DNA of 64,000 nt from Novosphingobium sp. MD-1. GTDB taxonomy: Bacteria; Pseudomonadota; Alphaproteobacteria; Sphingomonadales; Sphingomonadaceae. Every line of letters starts with the position of its first letter. Positions within the stretch are counted from its first letter, which is position 1. Positions 25,128 to 33,329 of this stretch are shown piece after piece. Both the position numbers and the translations under genes were made by a program. The notes beneath the pieces are model-generated. The model ran no database searches. It worked only from the letters and a program-made list of their open reading frames with translations, and was not told the DNA's origin. The stretch spans positions 203,501 to 267,500 of the forward strand of contig NZ_BBXA01000030.1 in assembly GCF_001014975.1 (NCBI RefSeq), read 5' to 3'.

Positions 25128-26537
25128 ATGCCGCAACACCGTGCATCCGTCCTGAGACAGGTGCTCACCGTCGCGCAGATGCGCGCGGCCGAGGAAGCGC
25201 TGATCACCACTGGCACCAGCGTGGAAGCGCTGATGGACGTAGCCGGCCGCGGCGCGGGGGAATATGTCCGCCGGATCGCGGCGGGCCGTCCGGTGACCGT
25301 GCTGTGCGGACCGGGCAACAACGGTGGCGACGGCTATGTCATCGCGCGCCATTTGCAGGAGCATGGCACCCCCGTCACCGTGATCGCCGCGCGCGATCCG
25401 GGGACGGACGCCGCGCGCAACGCGCGTGGCCTGTTTACCGGCACGGTGCTGGGGCCGGACGCGGCCGTGCATGGCGAGGTATTTGTCGATTGCCTGTTCG
25501 GCAGCGGCCTGACGCGCGCGCTGCCCGACGACCTTCTTGCGTTGTTGCAGCGTCTGGCGGCGGCGCATCATTTCAGGATCACGGTCGATCTGCCCAGCGG
25601 GGTCGAGAGCGACAGCGGCCGGCCGCTCAACGAGGGGCTGCCGGACTGGGACCTGACCGTGGCGCTGGGCGCATGGAAGCACGCGCATTTCGCGATGCCG
25701 GCGGTGGCGGCGATGGGGCATTTGCGGCTGGTCGATATCGGCGTGGCGGCGGTGCCGGGCGCGGCGGCGGTGCTGGACAAGCCCGCGTTTCGCGCGCCGC
25801 CCGCCGATTCCCACAAGTACCGGCGCGGCCTGCTGGCCATTGTGGCGGGCGAGATGCCCGGTGCGCCTCTGCTGTCGGCGGAAGCGGCGCTGCGGGCGGG
25901 CGCCGGCTATGTGCGCCTGCTGGCCGATTGGCGGCCCGACGGCGTGCCGCCCGAACTGGTCTGCGCGGAAGACGTTGCCACGGGCATCGCCGATGAACGC
26001 ATCGCGGCGTTGCTGGTCGGGCCGGGGCTGGGCCGGGGGCAGACCGCCCGCGCGCGTTTGGGCGCGGTGGTTTCGCGCGGATTGCCCACGGTGATCGATG
26101 CCGATGCGCTGATGCTGCTGGGGCCGGACCTGCCCTTGCGCGCGGCGTGCGTACTGACGCCGCACGAGGGCGAGATGGCCGCGCTGGAACGGGCCTTCGG
26201 CTTATCGGGCGCGGCCCTTCGGCGAGACCGCGCCGGGGCGCTGGCGCGCGCGAGTGGCGCCGTGGTGCTGCTCAAGGGACCGGACAGCCTCATTGCGGCC
26301 CCCGATGGCTCGATCACGCTCGCGCCGCGCGCGTCGAGCTGGCTGGCGGTGGCCGGATCGGGTGACGTGCTCGCCGGGATGATCGCGAGCCGGCTAGCCA
26401 TGCATGGCGATGCCGTGCGCGCCGCGCAGGAGGGGCTGTGGCTTCACGGTGAGGCGGCGCGGCTTGCTGGCCCCGCCTTTACCGCGCTCGATCTGGCCCG
26501 TGCGACGCGGCTGGCGGTGCGGGCGGCGATCGCATGA
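25128..26537 (+). CDS. nnr: Bifunctional NAD(P)H-hydrate epimerase / ADP-dependent dehydratase
   Basis: Repairs hydrated NADH and NADPH. The N-terminal YjeF_N epimerase domain (about residues 10-215) contains VLCGPGNNGGDGYVIARHLQ and VDCLFGSGLTRAL. The C-terminal ribokinase-like dehydratase domain (about 225-465) contains VGPGLGRGQ, VIDADAL, VLTPHEGEMAALE and the nucleotide site VAGSGDVLAGMIA. Total 469 aa, usual for the fused enzyme. It lies 36 bp after ilvD and overlaps the RNA methyltransferase start by 4 bp. Confidence 0.95.
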   Translation: MPQHRASVLRQVLTVAQMRAAEEALITTGTSVEALMDVAGRGAGEYVRRIAAGRPVTVLCGPGNNGGDGYVIARHLQEHGTPVTVIAARDPGTDAARNARGLFTGTVLGPDAAVHGEVFVDCLFGSGLTRALPDDLLALLQRLAAAHHFRITVDLPSGVESDSGRPLNEGLPDWDLTVALGAWKHAHFAMPAVAAMGHLRLVDIGVAAVPGAAAVLDKPAFRAPPADSHKYRRGLLAIVAGEMPGAPLLSAEAALRAGAGYVRLLADWRPDGVPPELVCAEDVATGIADERIAALLVGPGLGRGQTARARLGAVVSRGLPTVIDADALMLLGPDLPLRAACVLTPHEGEMAALERAFGLSGAALRRDRAGALARASGAVVLLKGPDSLIAAPDGSITLAPRASSWLAVAGSGDVLAGMIASRLAMHGDAVRAAQEGLWLHGEAARLAGPAFTALDLARATRLAVRAAIA

Positions 26538-27739
26538 CCGGCCCGGCCTTGATCGTCCGCGTCGCCGCGAAAGGCGAAGGCGCCACCGCCGACGGACGCT
26601 ATGTGGCGCTGGCCGCTCCGGGCGACGTGCTGGAGGCCGATGGCACGCTGACGCGGGGGCCGGAGCATGTCGATCCGGCCTGCCGCCACTTTCCCGCGTG
26701 CGGTGGCTGCCAGTTGCAGCACCTCTCCGAAAAGGCGTTGGTGGACTACGTGGAGGATCGCGTTGCTGGTGCTGCGCGAGGGCAGGGGCTTGAGGCCGAA
26801 GCGATCCTGCCCGCGCACCTCTCCCCGCCGCACACGCGCCGCCGCGCCACGCTGCACGCGCAAGCCATCGGCCGGCGCGTGGTGCTGGGGTTCCGCGAAC
26901 AGGGATCGCACCGGATCGTGGACATGCGCGAATGCGCGGTGCTGGCACCGCAACTGTTCGCGCTGGTGGCGCCGTTGCGCAAGCTGCTGGAAGGCTGGAA
27001 CGATCGCAAGCTCGCGGTCGATATCGAACTGGCGCTGGCCGATCAGGGCGTTGCGGTGGGGTTGCAGGGCCTGGTCGCCGAAGGTCTGCGCCAGACCGAA
27101 GCGCTGCTGGATTTCGCGCGCGACAATGGCCTTGCGCGCCTCACGCTCGATTCCGGTTATGGCGCGGAGACGGCCTGGGAGCCGGAGCCGGTTACCATCA
27201 CGCTGGGCGGAACCCCGGTCGCGCTGCCGCCGGGCGGCTTCCTTCAGGCCACGCAGGATGGGGAAGCCGTGCTGGCGTCGGCTGCGCGCGCATGGCTGGC
27301 CGATGCGCTGACGGTGGCCGATCTCTTTTCCGGGTTGGGGACCTTCGCCTTCGCCCTTGCCGGGCCGGGCACCAAGGTTTTGGCCGTCGAAGCCGCGCGC
27401 GATGCGCACCTGGCCTGCCAGTCCGCCGCGCGGATGAACGGGCGGCCGGTCCATGCCCTGCACCGCGATCTGTTCCGCAACCCGCTGCGCGCCGAGGAAC
27501 TCGATCGCTTCGGTGCGGTGCTGCTCGATCCGCCGCGTGCCGGCGCGCGCGAACAGGTGGCGCAGATCGCCGAAAGCCGCGTGCCGCGCGTGGTCTATGT
27601 CAGTTGCAACCCGGCAAGCTGGGCGCGCGATGCGGCCACGCTGATCGCCGGCGGATACAGGCTGGCCGAACTGCGCCCGGTGGGCCAGTTCCGCTGGTCG
27701 ACTCACGTCGAACTGGCCAGCCTGTTCCTCAAGGGTTGA
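26534..27739 (+). CDS. RumA/RlmD-like class I RNA (uracil-5) methyltransferase
   Basis: SAM-dependent RNA methyltransferase of the TrmA/RumA type. The 401-aa protein has an N-terminal TRAM-like segment, a Cys cluster CRHFPACGGCQLQHLS that matches the 4Fe-4S site of RumA, a SAM-binding DLFSGLGTFAFALAGPG (about residue 260), VLLDPPRAGARE, and the catalytic Cys in VYVSCNPASWARD. This points to m5U formation in 23S rRNA, but the exact site cannot be told from the sequence. Confidence 0.92.
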   Translation: MTGPALIVRVAAKGEGATADGRYVALAAPGDVLEADGTLTRGPEHVDPACRHFPACGGCQLQHLSEKALVDYVEDRVAGAARGQGLEAEAILPAHLSPPHTRRRATLHAQAIGRRVVLGFREQGSHRIVDMRECAVLAPQLFALVAPLRKLLEGWNDRKLAVDIELALADQGVAVGLQGLVAEGLRQTEALLDFARDNGLARLTLDSGYGAETAWEPEPVTITLGGTPVALPPGGFLQATQDGEAVLASAARAWLADALTVADLFSGLGTFAFALAGPGTKVLAVEAARDAHLACQSAARMNGRPVHALHRDLFRNPLRAEELDRFGAVLLDPPRAGAREQVAQIAESRVPRVVYVSCNPASWARDAATLIAGGYRLAELRPVGQFRWSTHVELASLFLKG

Positions 27740-27743
27740 GCGG

Positions 27744-28178
27744 TCAGAACACCGCCAGCGCGGCGTGGACGACCAGCGCCATCAGCACGAACGTCGACAG
27801 CGCGAACAGCGCAAACCGTACCAGCACGCGGTTGACCGTTGCCTGCACAAGGCTGTGTACCACGCGCAGGCCGGCATAGCTCCAGCCCAGCGTGGCGTTC
27901 AGGCCATCGCCATGGCCGGTGATCGCCAGCACCAGCGCCACCGCGTAGAACACGGTCGGTGCTTCGTGCAGGTGGTTGTAGTTGTGGGCGATCCACTGGA
28001 TATTGGGTGGCAGAACGGCATCGAGATCCTTGCCGGTGCCGCCAACGAGGTTGGCGCTGTCGATTTTCGCGGCGTTCATCGCGGGGATGCGTTTGGCGTA
28101 CATCCACAGCCACATCACCATGGTCCACGCCGCCAGCAGCACCACCGGTTTCAGGATGGTCATTCCGATCATTGGCAT
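27744..28178 (-). CDS. MAPEG family membrane protein (copy 1)
   Basis: A 144-aa integral membrane protein with four predicted helices. The family pattern is clear: HNYNHLHEAPTVFYAVALVLAI (substrate/glutathione-contact region in MAPEG enzymes) and GLRVVHSLVQATVNRVLVRFALFALSTFVLMALV. Known MAPEG proteins conjugate or reduce with glutathione in membranes, but many bacterial members are uncharacterised. AAAGAGGGGGAGA precedes the ATG at 28178. It is 25 bp from a same-strand paralogue, and its end faces the RNA methyltransferase. Confidence 0.87.
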   Translation of the reverse strand: MPMIGMTILKPVVLLAAWTMVMWLWMYAKRIPAMNAAKIDSANLVGGTGKDLDAVLPPNIQWIAHNYNHLHEAPTVFYAVALVLAITGHGDGLNATLGWSYAGLRVVHSLVQATVNRVLVRFALFALSTFVLMALVVHAALAVF

Positions 28179-28203
28179 TCTCCCCCTCTTTTGAATTTGC
28201 GTG

Positions 28204-28632
28204 TCAGATGACGACGGTTGCCAGCACGGCCCGGACCGCAAGGCCGATCAGGCAGAACGTGGAAAGGCTGAACAGCACGAACCGCACCGGAACGCGGTTG
28301 ACCGTCGCTTGCCACAGCGAATGGATCACGCGCAGGCCGACATAGCCCCAGGCCAGCCCCACATCGATCCGGTCAGCCCCGGCGATCGCGAGGATCGCGA
28401 CCACCGCGTAGAACAGCGTCGGCTGCTCCATCAGGTGCGTGTAGTTGTGCGATTTCCAGTTCACCACCGGCGGCAGCACGCCTTCCAGATCCTGCCCGCG
28501 TCCGCCCGGCTTGGCATTGGCCATGCCGCCGATCCGCGACAGCGCGGGCAGGCGCGTGGCCGCGGCCCATCCCAGCATGATCAGCGACCACGCCACCAGA
28601 ACGGCGGCCGGCGCCAGCATTGCCTGTTGCAT
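28204..28632 (-). CDS. MAPEG family membrane protein (copy 2)
   Basis: A 142-aa paralogue of the next gene on the same strand, sharing RLPALSRIGG-type loop spacing and the blocks KSHNYTHLMEQPTLFYAVVAILAI and GLRVIHSLWQATVNRVPVRFVLFSLSTFCLIGLAVRAVLA. Four hydrophobic segments are visible. GGAGAGGACAACG precedes ATG 28632. The two copies probably arose by tandem duplication. Their substrate is not evident. Confidence 0.87.
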   Translation of the reverse strand: MQQAMLAPAAVLVAWSLIMLGWAAATRLPALSRIGGMANAKPGGRGQDLEGVLPPVVNWKSHNYTHLMEQPTLFYAVVAILAIAGADRIDVGLAWGYVGLRVIHSLWQATVNRVPVRFVLFSLSTFCLIGLAVRAVLATVVI

Positions 28633-28710
28633 CGTTGTCCTCTCCACCCGTTTCAAGCAGGAAGACTGTGGACAGCGGGATCGATTGTCAAATGCAACCG
28701 GTATGCGGCG

Positions 28711-29376
28711 TCAGTCCGTTTCCGGCCGGCGCAGCGTGATGATGCGGTAGTAACCCAGCGGTCCGCGCCGGGAGCGCACCGTAAGGCCGCGCGCCTGGGC
28801 CACGGCTTCGGCGGATTCCACCAGATCGAGCCGGGGCGTGACATGGAAACGGGCCAGCCAGCCGTTGAGCACGGCGCGTAAGGGGCGGGGGAGGCCCTCC
28901 AGATCGCCGAAGTCGACGATATGGAGCTTGCTGCCCGGCGCCAGCACGCGCGCCGCCTGATCGATCGCCGCACGCCAGTCGGGGATCATCGACAGCGCGA
29001 AGGAAATCATCACATGGTCGAACTGGCCGATGCCGAACAGGGCGGCCGGATCGAAGTCGGTCGCATCACCCAGCGCCAGCCGCGCATCGGTGCCAAGCCG
29101 GGCTTGCGCCGTTTCCAGCATCTGCGTGGATATGTCGAAACCGTGCAGTCGCACCCACGGCCAGCGCGATCCGATCCGGTCCAGATTGCGCCCGGTGCCG
29201 CAACCGACTTCCAGCACGCTTTGCCCCGGTGTGCAGCCCATTCGGTCGATCAGCGTATCGCGGCCGAACAGGTAGTATTTGCGCGTCGCGTCATAGATGT
29301 GGCGCTGGCGGCGATAGATCGAATCCATCAGCGCGCCGTGCGATCCCGTCGTGGGGCGGGTGAGTATCGTGCTCAT
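28711..29376 (-). CDS. btaB: BtaB-like SAM-dependent methyltransferase (betaine lipid)
   Basis: Predicted N-methyltransferase that trimethylates diacylglyceryl-homoserine to the betaine lipid DGTS. The 221-aa class I methyltransferase has SVLEVGCGTGRNLDRIG (motif I), GFDISTQMLETAQARLG, MISFALSMIPDWRAA and LHIVDFGDLEGLPRPLR. Alone it could be any lipid or quinone methylase; the assignment rests on its 4-bp overlap (ATGA) with the upstream BtaA-like gene, the same pairing as in known btaA-btaB operons. Confidence 0.82.
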   Translation of the reverse strand: MSTILTRPTTGSHGALMDSIYRRQRHIYDATRKYYLFGRDTLIDRMGCTPGQSVLEVGCGTGRNLDRIGSRWPWVRLHGFDISTQMLETAQARLGTDARLALGDATDFDPAALFGIGQFDHVMISFALSMIPDWRAAIDQAARVLAPGSKLHIVDFGDLEGLPRPLRAVLNGWLARFHVTPRLDLVESAEAVAQARGLTVRSRRGPLGYYRIITLRRPETD

Positions 29377-30590
29377 GCCAGTTCGTAGAGGTGGACGCCG
29401 CCGTAGATCGACGAGCGATCGCGCGTGGTCAGATCAAGCGACAGGGCATCGTGATAGCGCCAGCGCGCCAGCAGCGCGTCATCGACACGGCCCGGCAGCA
29501 GGCTGGGTGCCGCGGCGGTGCGGAACAGCACCCGCGCGCCGGGGCGGGCGGTGCGGGTGATTTCTTGCCACAGCGCGTTGAGCTGGCCGTCGGTCATCCA
29601 GTCCTGCGCGTCGAGCAGCACGTAGCGATCGAGCGAGGCCGCGTCCTGCTGCGCCAGGTGTTCGGTCATGTTGGCGTGGCGCACCGTCACCCGTTCGGCG
29701 CGCTGGCGCACGGCGTTCCAGTTCGCTTCCTGCAGGTAGGGTGGCAACGGACATTCCGGCGCCTTGCCGTACCCGCGCGAAAAGGCCTGCCAGGCGAAAT
29801 AGTTGTCGTTGATGGCGAAGCCGCAGGCCAGCTTTTCCAGCCGCTGGCGCAGCACGGCCGCCATCGGCTGGTCGCCGGCCAGCGCATCGAACTGCGCCGG
29901 GGGAATACCAAGACCGAACAGCGAGGCCGGCTGGTCGGTCAGCCAACGCACGAAACGGCGGTCGAACACCGGGGCCAGCTTTTCCTCGAACACGCGGCGT
30001 TGCTCCTCCAGCGTCGGCGCGGCGAGGATTTCCGAAAGGTCGATGCGGTACAGCTTCGCCAGAAGGTGCGCCACGCCGATGAAGTTGCCGAGCAGCCCGC
30101 GCTTGTAGATGCCTTTGCTGAAGCCGCCGATGCGGCGGCGTCCAGTCAGGTCGCGGCCTTCCCAGTAGCGGCGGCTGACATCGTCGAGGTGCGGGGCCAC
30201 CCATTCGCGGTAGGCGGCGATGTTGGCGCGGCTGTCGGCATCGGCGAAGAAGCGGCGGAACAGCGCGTGGCTGGGCAGATGCCGGGCCGAGGCGAGCTTG
30301 AGCCGGTTGAGTGCGATATGCGCGGTGTTGAGATCGACGGCGGTGATCGCCTGCGGATCGGCAACGAGATAGGACAGCACGTTGCAGCCGCCGCTGGCGA
30401 TGGCGACCATCCGGCTGTCGGGGCGAATCTGCAGCGCCTCCATGTCCACTTCGGGATCTTCCCAGATCTGGGCATAGACGAGGCCCCGAAACGCGAGGGC
30501 AAACGTGTGATCCAGCAGGCGGTTGGCCACTCCCGAACCTTTGCGGACCACCGAACGGGTAATCGGATGAGCGCGCGCTCTCTCCAGCAT
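29373..30590 (-). CDS. btaA: BtaA-like SAM:diacylglycerol 3-amino-3-carboxypropyl transferase
   Basis: Predicted to move the aminocarboxypropyl group of S-adenosylmethionine onto diacylglycerol, the first step of betaine lipid synthesis. The 405-aa DUF3419/BtaA protein shows GLVYAQIWEDPEVDMEALQI, the SAM-binding VAIASGGCNVLSYLVADP followed by AVDLNTAHIALNRLKL, and the C-terminal VLLDAQDWMTDGQLNALWQEI and GARVLFRTAA. The start is ATG 30590. Betaine lipids commonly replace phospholipids when phosphate is scarce; no Pho box was identified upstream. Confidence 0.9.
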   Translation of the reverse strand: MLERARAHPITRSVVRKGSGVANRLLDHTFALAFRGLVYAQIWEDPEVDMEALQIRPDSRMVAIASGGCNVLSYLVADPQAITAVDLNTAHIALNRLKLASARHLPSHALFRRFFADADSRANIAAYREWVAPHLDDVSRRYWEGRDLTGRRRIGGFSKGIYKRGLLGNFIGVAHLLAKLYRIDLSEILAAPTLEEQRRVFEEKLAPVFDRRFVRWLTDQPASLFGLGIPPAQFDALAGDQPMAAVLRQRLEKLACGFAINDNYFAWQAFSRGYGKAPECPLPPYLQEANWNAVRQRAERVTVRHANMTEHLAQQDAASLDRYVLLDAQDWMTDGQLNALWQEITRTARPGARVLFRTAAAPSLLPGRVDDALLARWRYHDALSLDLTTRDRSSIYGGVHLYELA

Positions 30591-30668
30591 TGCGAAACCT
30601 CGGACATCGCCAATGGGTGACGCGCGATTAGGCTTCGGACGTTGCGGTATTGTGGCAGAAGGTCCGGT

Positions 30669-31670
30669 TCAGCCGGATGAGTCGATCACCTGCAGGAAAG
30701 AGGCGGGATCGACGTTTCCGCCCGACAGCAGCACGGCGGTGCGCCCGTCGGCCGGCACCTTGTCCGCCAGCACGGCCGCCAGCGCCGCTGCGCCGCCCGG
30801 CTCGATTACCAGTCGCAGTTTGGTGAACGCCAGGCGTTGCGCGGCGCGCACCTCGGCCTCGCTCACGGTCACGCCCTTCAGCCCGCGCGCCGTCATCACC
30901 TCGAAATTTACGGGGAAGGTCACTGGGGTCTGCAAGGCGTCGCAGGCGGTTGGCGGCGGGTTGGCGTCAAGCGGCAGGATATGCCCCACCGCCAGGCTGC
31001 GCGTGACGTCGTCCCAGCCTTCCGGCTCCACCGGTACGATTTCCGCATCGGGGCAGGCGAGGGCGAGGCCGGCAGTCAGCCCGCCGCCACCGCAAGGACA
31101 GACGATCCGCGTGGGCGCGCCGCCGGCCCGCGCTTCCATCTGCGCCGCCAGTTCGATGCCGGCCGAACCCTGCCCTTCGATCACCCAGGGATCGCCATAG
31201 GCGTGGACCAGCACGGCCCCGGTTTTCGCGCAGAGATCGGCGGCGATGGCATCGCGCGATTCGCGCATCCGTTCGTAGAGCACGATCTGCGCGCCCAGTG
31301 CCCGCGTCGCTTCCAGCTTCACCCCCGGCGCGTCGGACGGCATCACTATCGTGGCCGCCACGCCCAGCCTGCGCGCGGCCCAGGCCACGCCCTGCGCGTG
31401 GTTACCGCTCGATACCGCCACCACGCCGCGGGTGCGCTCCTCCGCCGTCAGATCGCTCATCCGGTGCCACGCACCGCGGATTTTGAACGCGCCGACGGGT
31501 TGCAGGCTCTCTACCTTGCACCAGATTGTCACACCGTTGACATCGAGCGGCAGCATCGGGGTTTGTGGCAGGATGTCCGCGATCTTCGCGCTCGCTCGCC
31601 GCACGCCATCGCGGGTGGGGCGGCGGACGGAAGCGGGGCCTGAGGAAGAAGGAGGACTTGGGTTTGTCAT
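30669..31670 (-). CDS. PLP-dependent threonine/serine dehydratase-like ammonia-lyase
   Basis: Fold-type II PLP enzyme predicted to deaminate threonine, serine or a hydroxy-aspartate. The 333-aa protein has the PLP lysine in VESLQPVGAFKIRGAW, the substrate loop SSGNHAQGVAWAARRLG, the phosphate-binding CGGGGLTAGLAL and a C-terminal LLSGGNVD. It lacks the ACT-like regulatory domain of biosynthetic IlvA, so a catabolic role fits. GGATAGGA precedes the ATG. It is divergent from the polyamine dehydrogenase gene. Confidence 0.9.
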   Translation of the reverse strand: MTNPSPPSSSGPASVRRPTRDGVRRASAKIADILPQTPMLPLDVNGVTIWCKVESLQPVGAFKIRGAWHRMSDLTAEERTRGVVAVSSGNHAQGVAWAARRLGVAATIVMPSDAPGVKLEATRALGAQIVLYERMRESRDAIAADLCAKTGAVLVHAYGDPWVIEGQGSAGIELAAQMEARAGGAPTRIVCPCGGGGLTAGLALACPDAEIVPVEPEGWDDVTRSLAVGHILPLDANPPPTACDALQTPVTFPVNFEVMTARGLKGVTVSEAEVRAAQRLAFTKLRLVIEPGGAAALAAVLADKVPADGRTAVLLSGGNVDPASFLQVIDSSG

Positions 31671-31745
31671 TCCTATCCCCTAAAGGCGCTTGCCATGAAT
31701 GTCCCGCGCCGTGCCGCGCGGCGGTTGAAAATGTTTGGAGAACCC

Positions 31746-32957
31746 ATGGCTAAAGTACTCGTCATCGGCGCAGGCGGCGTCGGCTCGGTCGCGGTCCACA
31801 AGATGGCGATGAACCCGGATATCTTTGGCGAAGTGGTTCTCGCCAGCCGCACCAAGAGCAAGTGCGATGCGATCGCCGCTTCGGTGAAGCAGCGCACCGG
31901 GCGCGACGTGGCGACCTACCAGATCGATGCCGACGACGTGGCCGCGACGACCGCGCTGATCCGGGAGGTCAAGCCCGCCCTCGTCGTCAACCTGGCGCTG
32001 CCGTATCAGGACCTGGCGATCATGGACGCCTGCCTTGCCGCCGGCGTCAACTATATGGACACCGCCAACTACGAACCGCGCGAGGAAGCGAAGTTCGAAT
32101 ACAAGTGGCAGTGGGCCTATCAGGAAAAGTTCAAGGCCGCCGGCCTGATGGCGCTGCTGGGCTCGGGCTTCGATCCGGGCGTGACCAGCGCGTTCGCGAT
32201 GTGGCTCAAGAAGCACAAGCTCAAGACCATCCGCACGCTAGACATTCTCGATTGCAACGGCGGCGACCACGGCCAGCACTTCGCCACCAACTTCAACCCG
32301 GAAATCAACATCCGCGAAGTGACCGCGCCCGCGCGCCACTGGGAGAACGGCGACTGGGTGGAAACCCCGGCGATGGCGGTGAAGCAGACCTTCGATTTCG
32401 AGGCGGTCGGCCCGAAGAACATGTACCTGATGTATCACGAGGAGCTGGAAAGCCTGGCGAAGTTCATTCCGGAAATGGAGCGCGCGCGCTTCTGGATGAC
32501 CTTCGGCGATGCCTATATCACGCACCTCACCGTGCTGCAGAACGTGGGCATGACGCGGATCGACCCGGTGATCTACGAAGGCAAGGAGATTATCCCGCTC
32601 CAGTTCCTGAAGGCCGTGCTGCCTGAACCGTCGAGCCTTGGTTCCACCACCAAGGGCAAGACCAACATCGGCGACATCGCCACGGGCGAGGCGCTGGACG
32701 GTTCGGGCGAGAAGACCTTCTACATCTACAACATCTGCGATCACGAGGACGCCTATGCCGAAACCGGCAATCAGGCGGTCAGCTACACCACCGGCGTGCC
32801 GGCGATGATCGGCGCCGCGCTGATGGTGCAGGGCGTGTGGAAGGGGGAGGGCGTGTTCAACATGGAACAGTTCGATCCCGATCCCTACATGGACATGCTG
32901 AACAAGCACGGCCTGCCCTGGCAGGTGAAGGAACTGGAAGGACCGCTGGCATTCTGA
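31746..32957 (+). CDS. Carboxynorspermidine/carboxyspermidine dehydrogenase
   Basis: NADPH enzyme of the saccharopine dehydrogenase family that condenses a diamine with aspartate semialdehyde, giving carboxy(nor)spermidine. The 403-aa protein has the Rossmann motif KVLVIGAGGVGSVAVHKMA, the DTANYEPREEAKFEY block, and GSGFDPGVTSAFAMW. A family-typical insert follows (DCNGGDHGQHFATNFNPEINIREVT). The matching decarboxylase lies 372 bp downstream. ATG 31746 has GGAG 6 bp ahead; an ATG at 31695 has no such site. Confidence 0.93.
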   Translation: MAKVLVIGAGGVGSVAVHKMAMNPDIFGEVVLASRTKSKCDAIAASVKQRTGRDVATYQIDADDVAATTALIREVKPALVVNLALPYQDLAIMDACLAAGVNYMDTANYEPREEAKFEYKWQWAYQEKFKAAGLMALLGSGFDPGVTSAFAMWLKKHKLKTIRTLDILDCNGGDHGQHFATNFNPEINIREVTAPARHWENGDWVETPAMAVKQTFDFEAVGPKNMYLMYHEELESLAKFIPEMERARFWMTFGDAYITHLTVLQNVGMTRIDPVIYEGKEIIPLQFLKAVLPEPSSLGSTTKGKTNIGDIATGEALDGSGEKTFYIYNICDHEDAYAETGNQAVSYTTGVPAMIGAALMVQGVWKGEGVFNMEQFDPDPYMDMLNKHGLPWQVKELEGPLAF

Positions 32958-33319
32958 TGCGCCGTCTGCTGATCAGCCTTGTCGCCTGCCAGGCGCTGGC
33001 GGCTTGCGCGCCGGCCAAGGCGCCGGCGGCGCCTTCCGCACCCGTGGCGCAATCCGGCCCGTCGTGCGCGGCGAGTGGCGGGTTCCTCGAGCGGCGCGGG
33101 CGCCTAGGCGCCGAATTGTGCGTCCATCGCTATGCCGATGCGGGCAAGGCCTGCCACGACAAGGCCGATTGCCAGGGACGCTGCATTGCCGATCGCGAGG
33201 GCGGACTGCCCGCCGCCGGTGAACCTGCATCGGGGAAGTGCCAAGCCGATGACCGGCTGTTCGGCTGCTTCGCCGAAGTGCGGGACGGCAAGGCGCAGCC
33301 CGGCCTCTGCATCGACTGA
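32957..33319 (+). CDS. Small Cys-rich putative lipoprotein
   Basis: A 120-aa protein beginning MRRLLISLVACQALAACAPAK, which reads as a lipoprotein signal with lipobox LAAC. The mature part carries at least seven Cys (SCAASGG, LCVHRY, ACHDKADCQGRC, KCQADDRLFGCF, LCID), suggesting disulfide bonds in the envelope. No family is recognised. Its ATG overlaps the dehydrogenase stop by one base (TGATG) and the decarboxylase starts 10 bp later, so it is embedded in the polyamine operon. Confidence 0.72.
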   Translation: MRRLLISLVACQALAACAPAKAPAAPSAPVAQSGPSCAASGGFLERRGRLGAELCVHRYADAGKACHDKADCQGRCIADREGGLPAAGEPASGKCQADDRLFGCFAEVRDGKAQPGLCID

Positions 33320-33329
33320 AGGACTGCCC

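Noticed and set aside
23220..26165. Minus-strand frame of 981 codons opposite ilvD and the NAD(P)HX repair gene
   Set aside because: Antisense to two strongly conserved enzymes, low-complexity Arg/His-rich translation, no motif.
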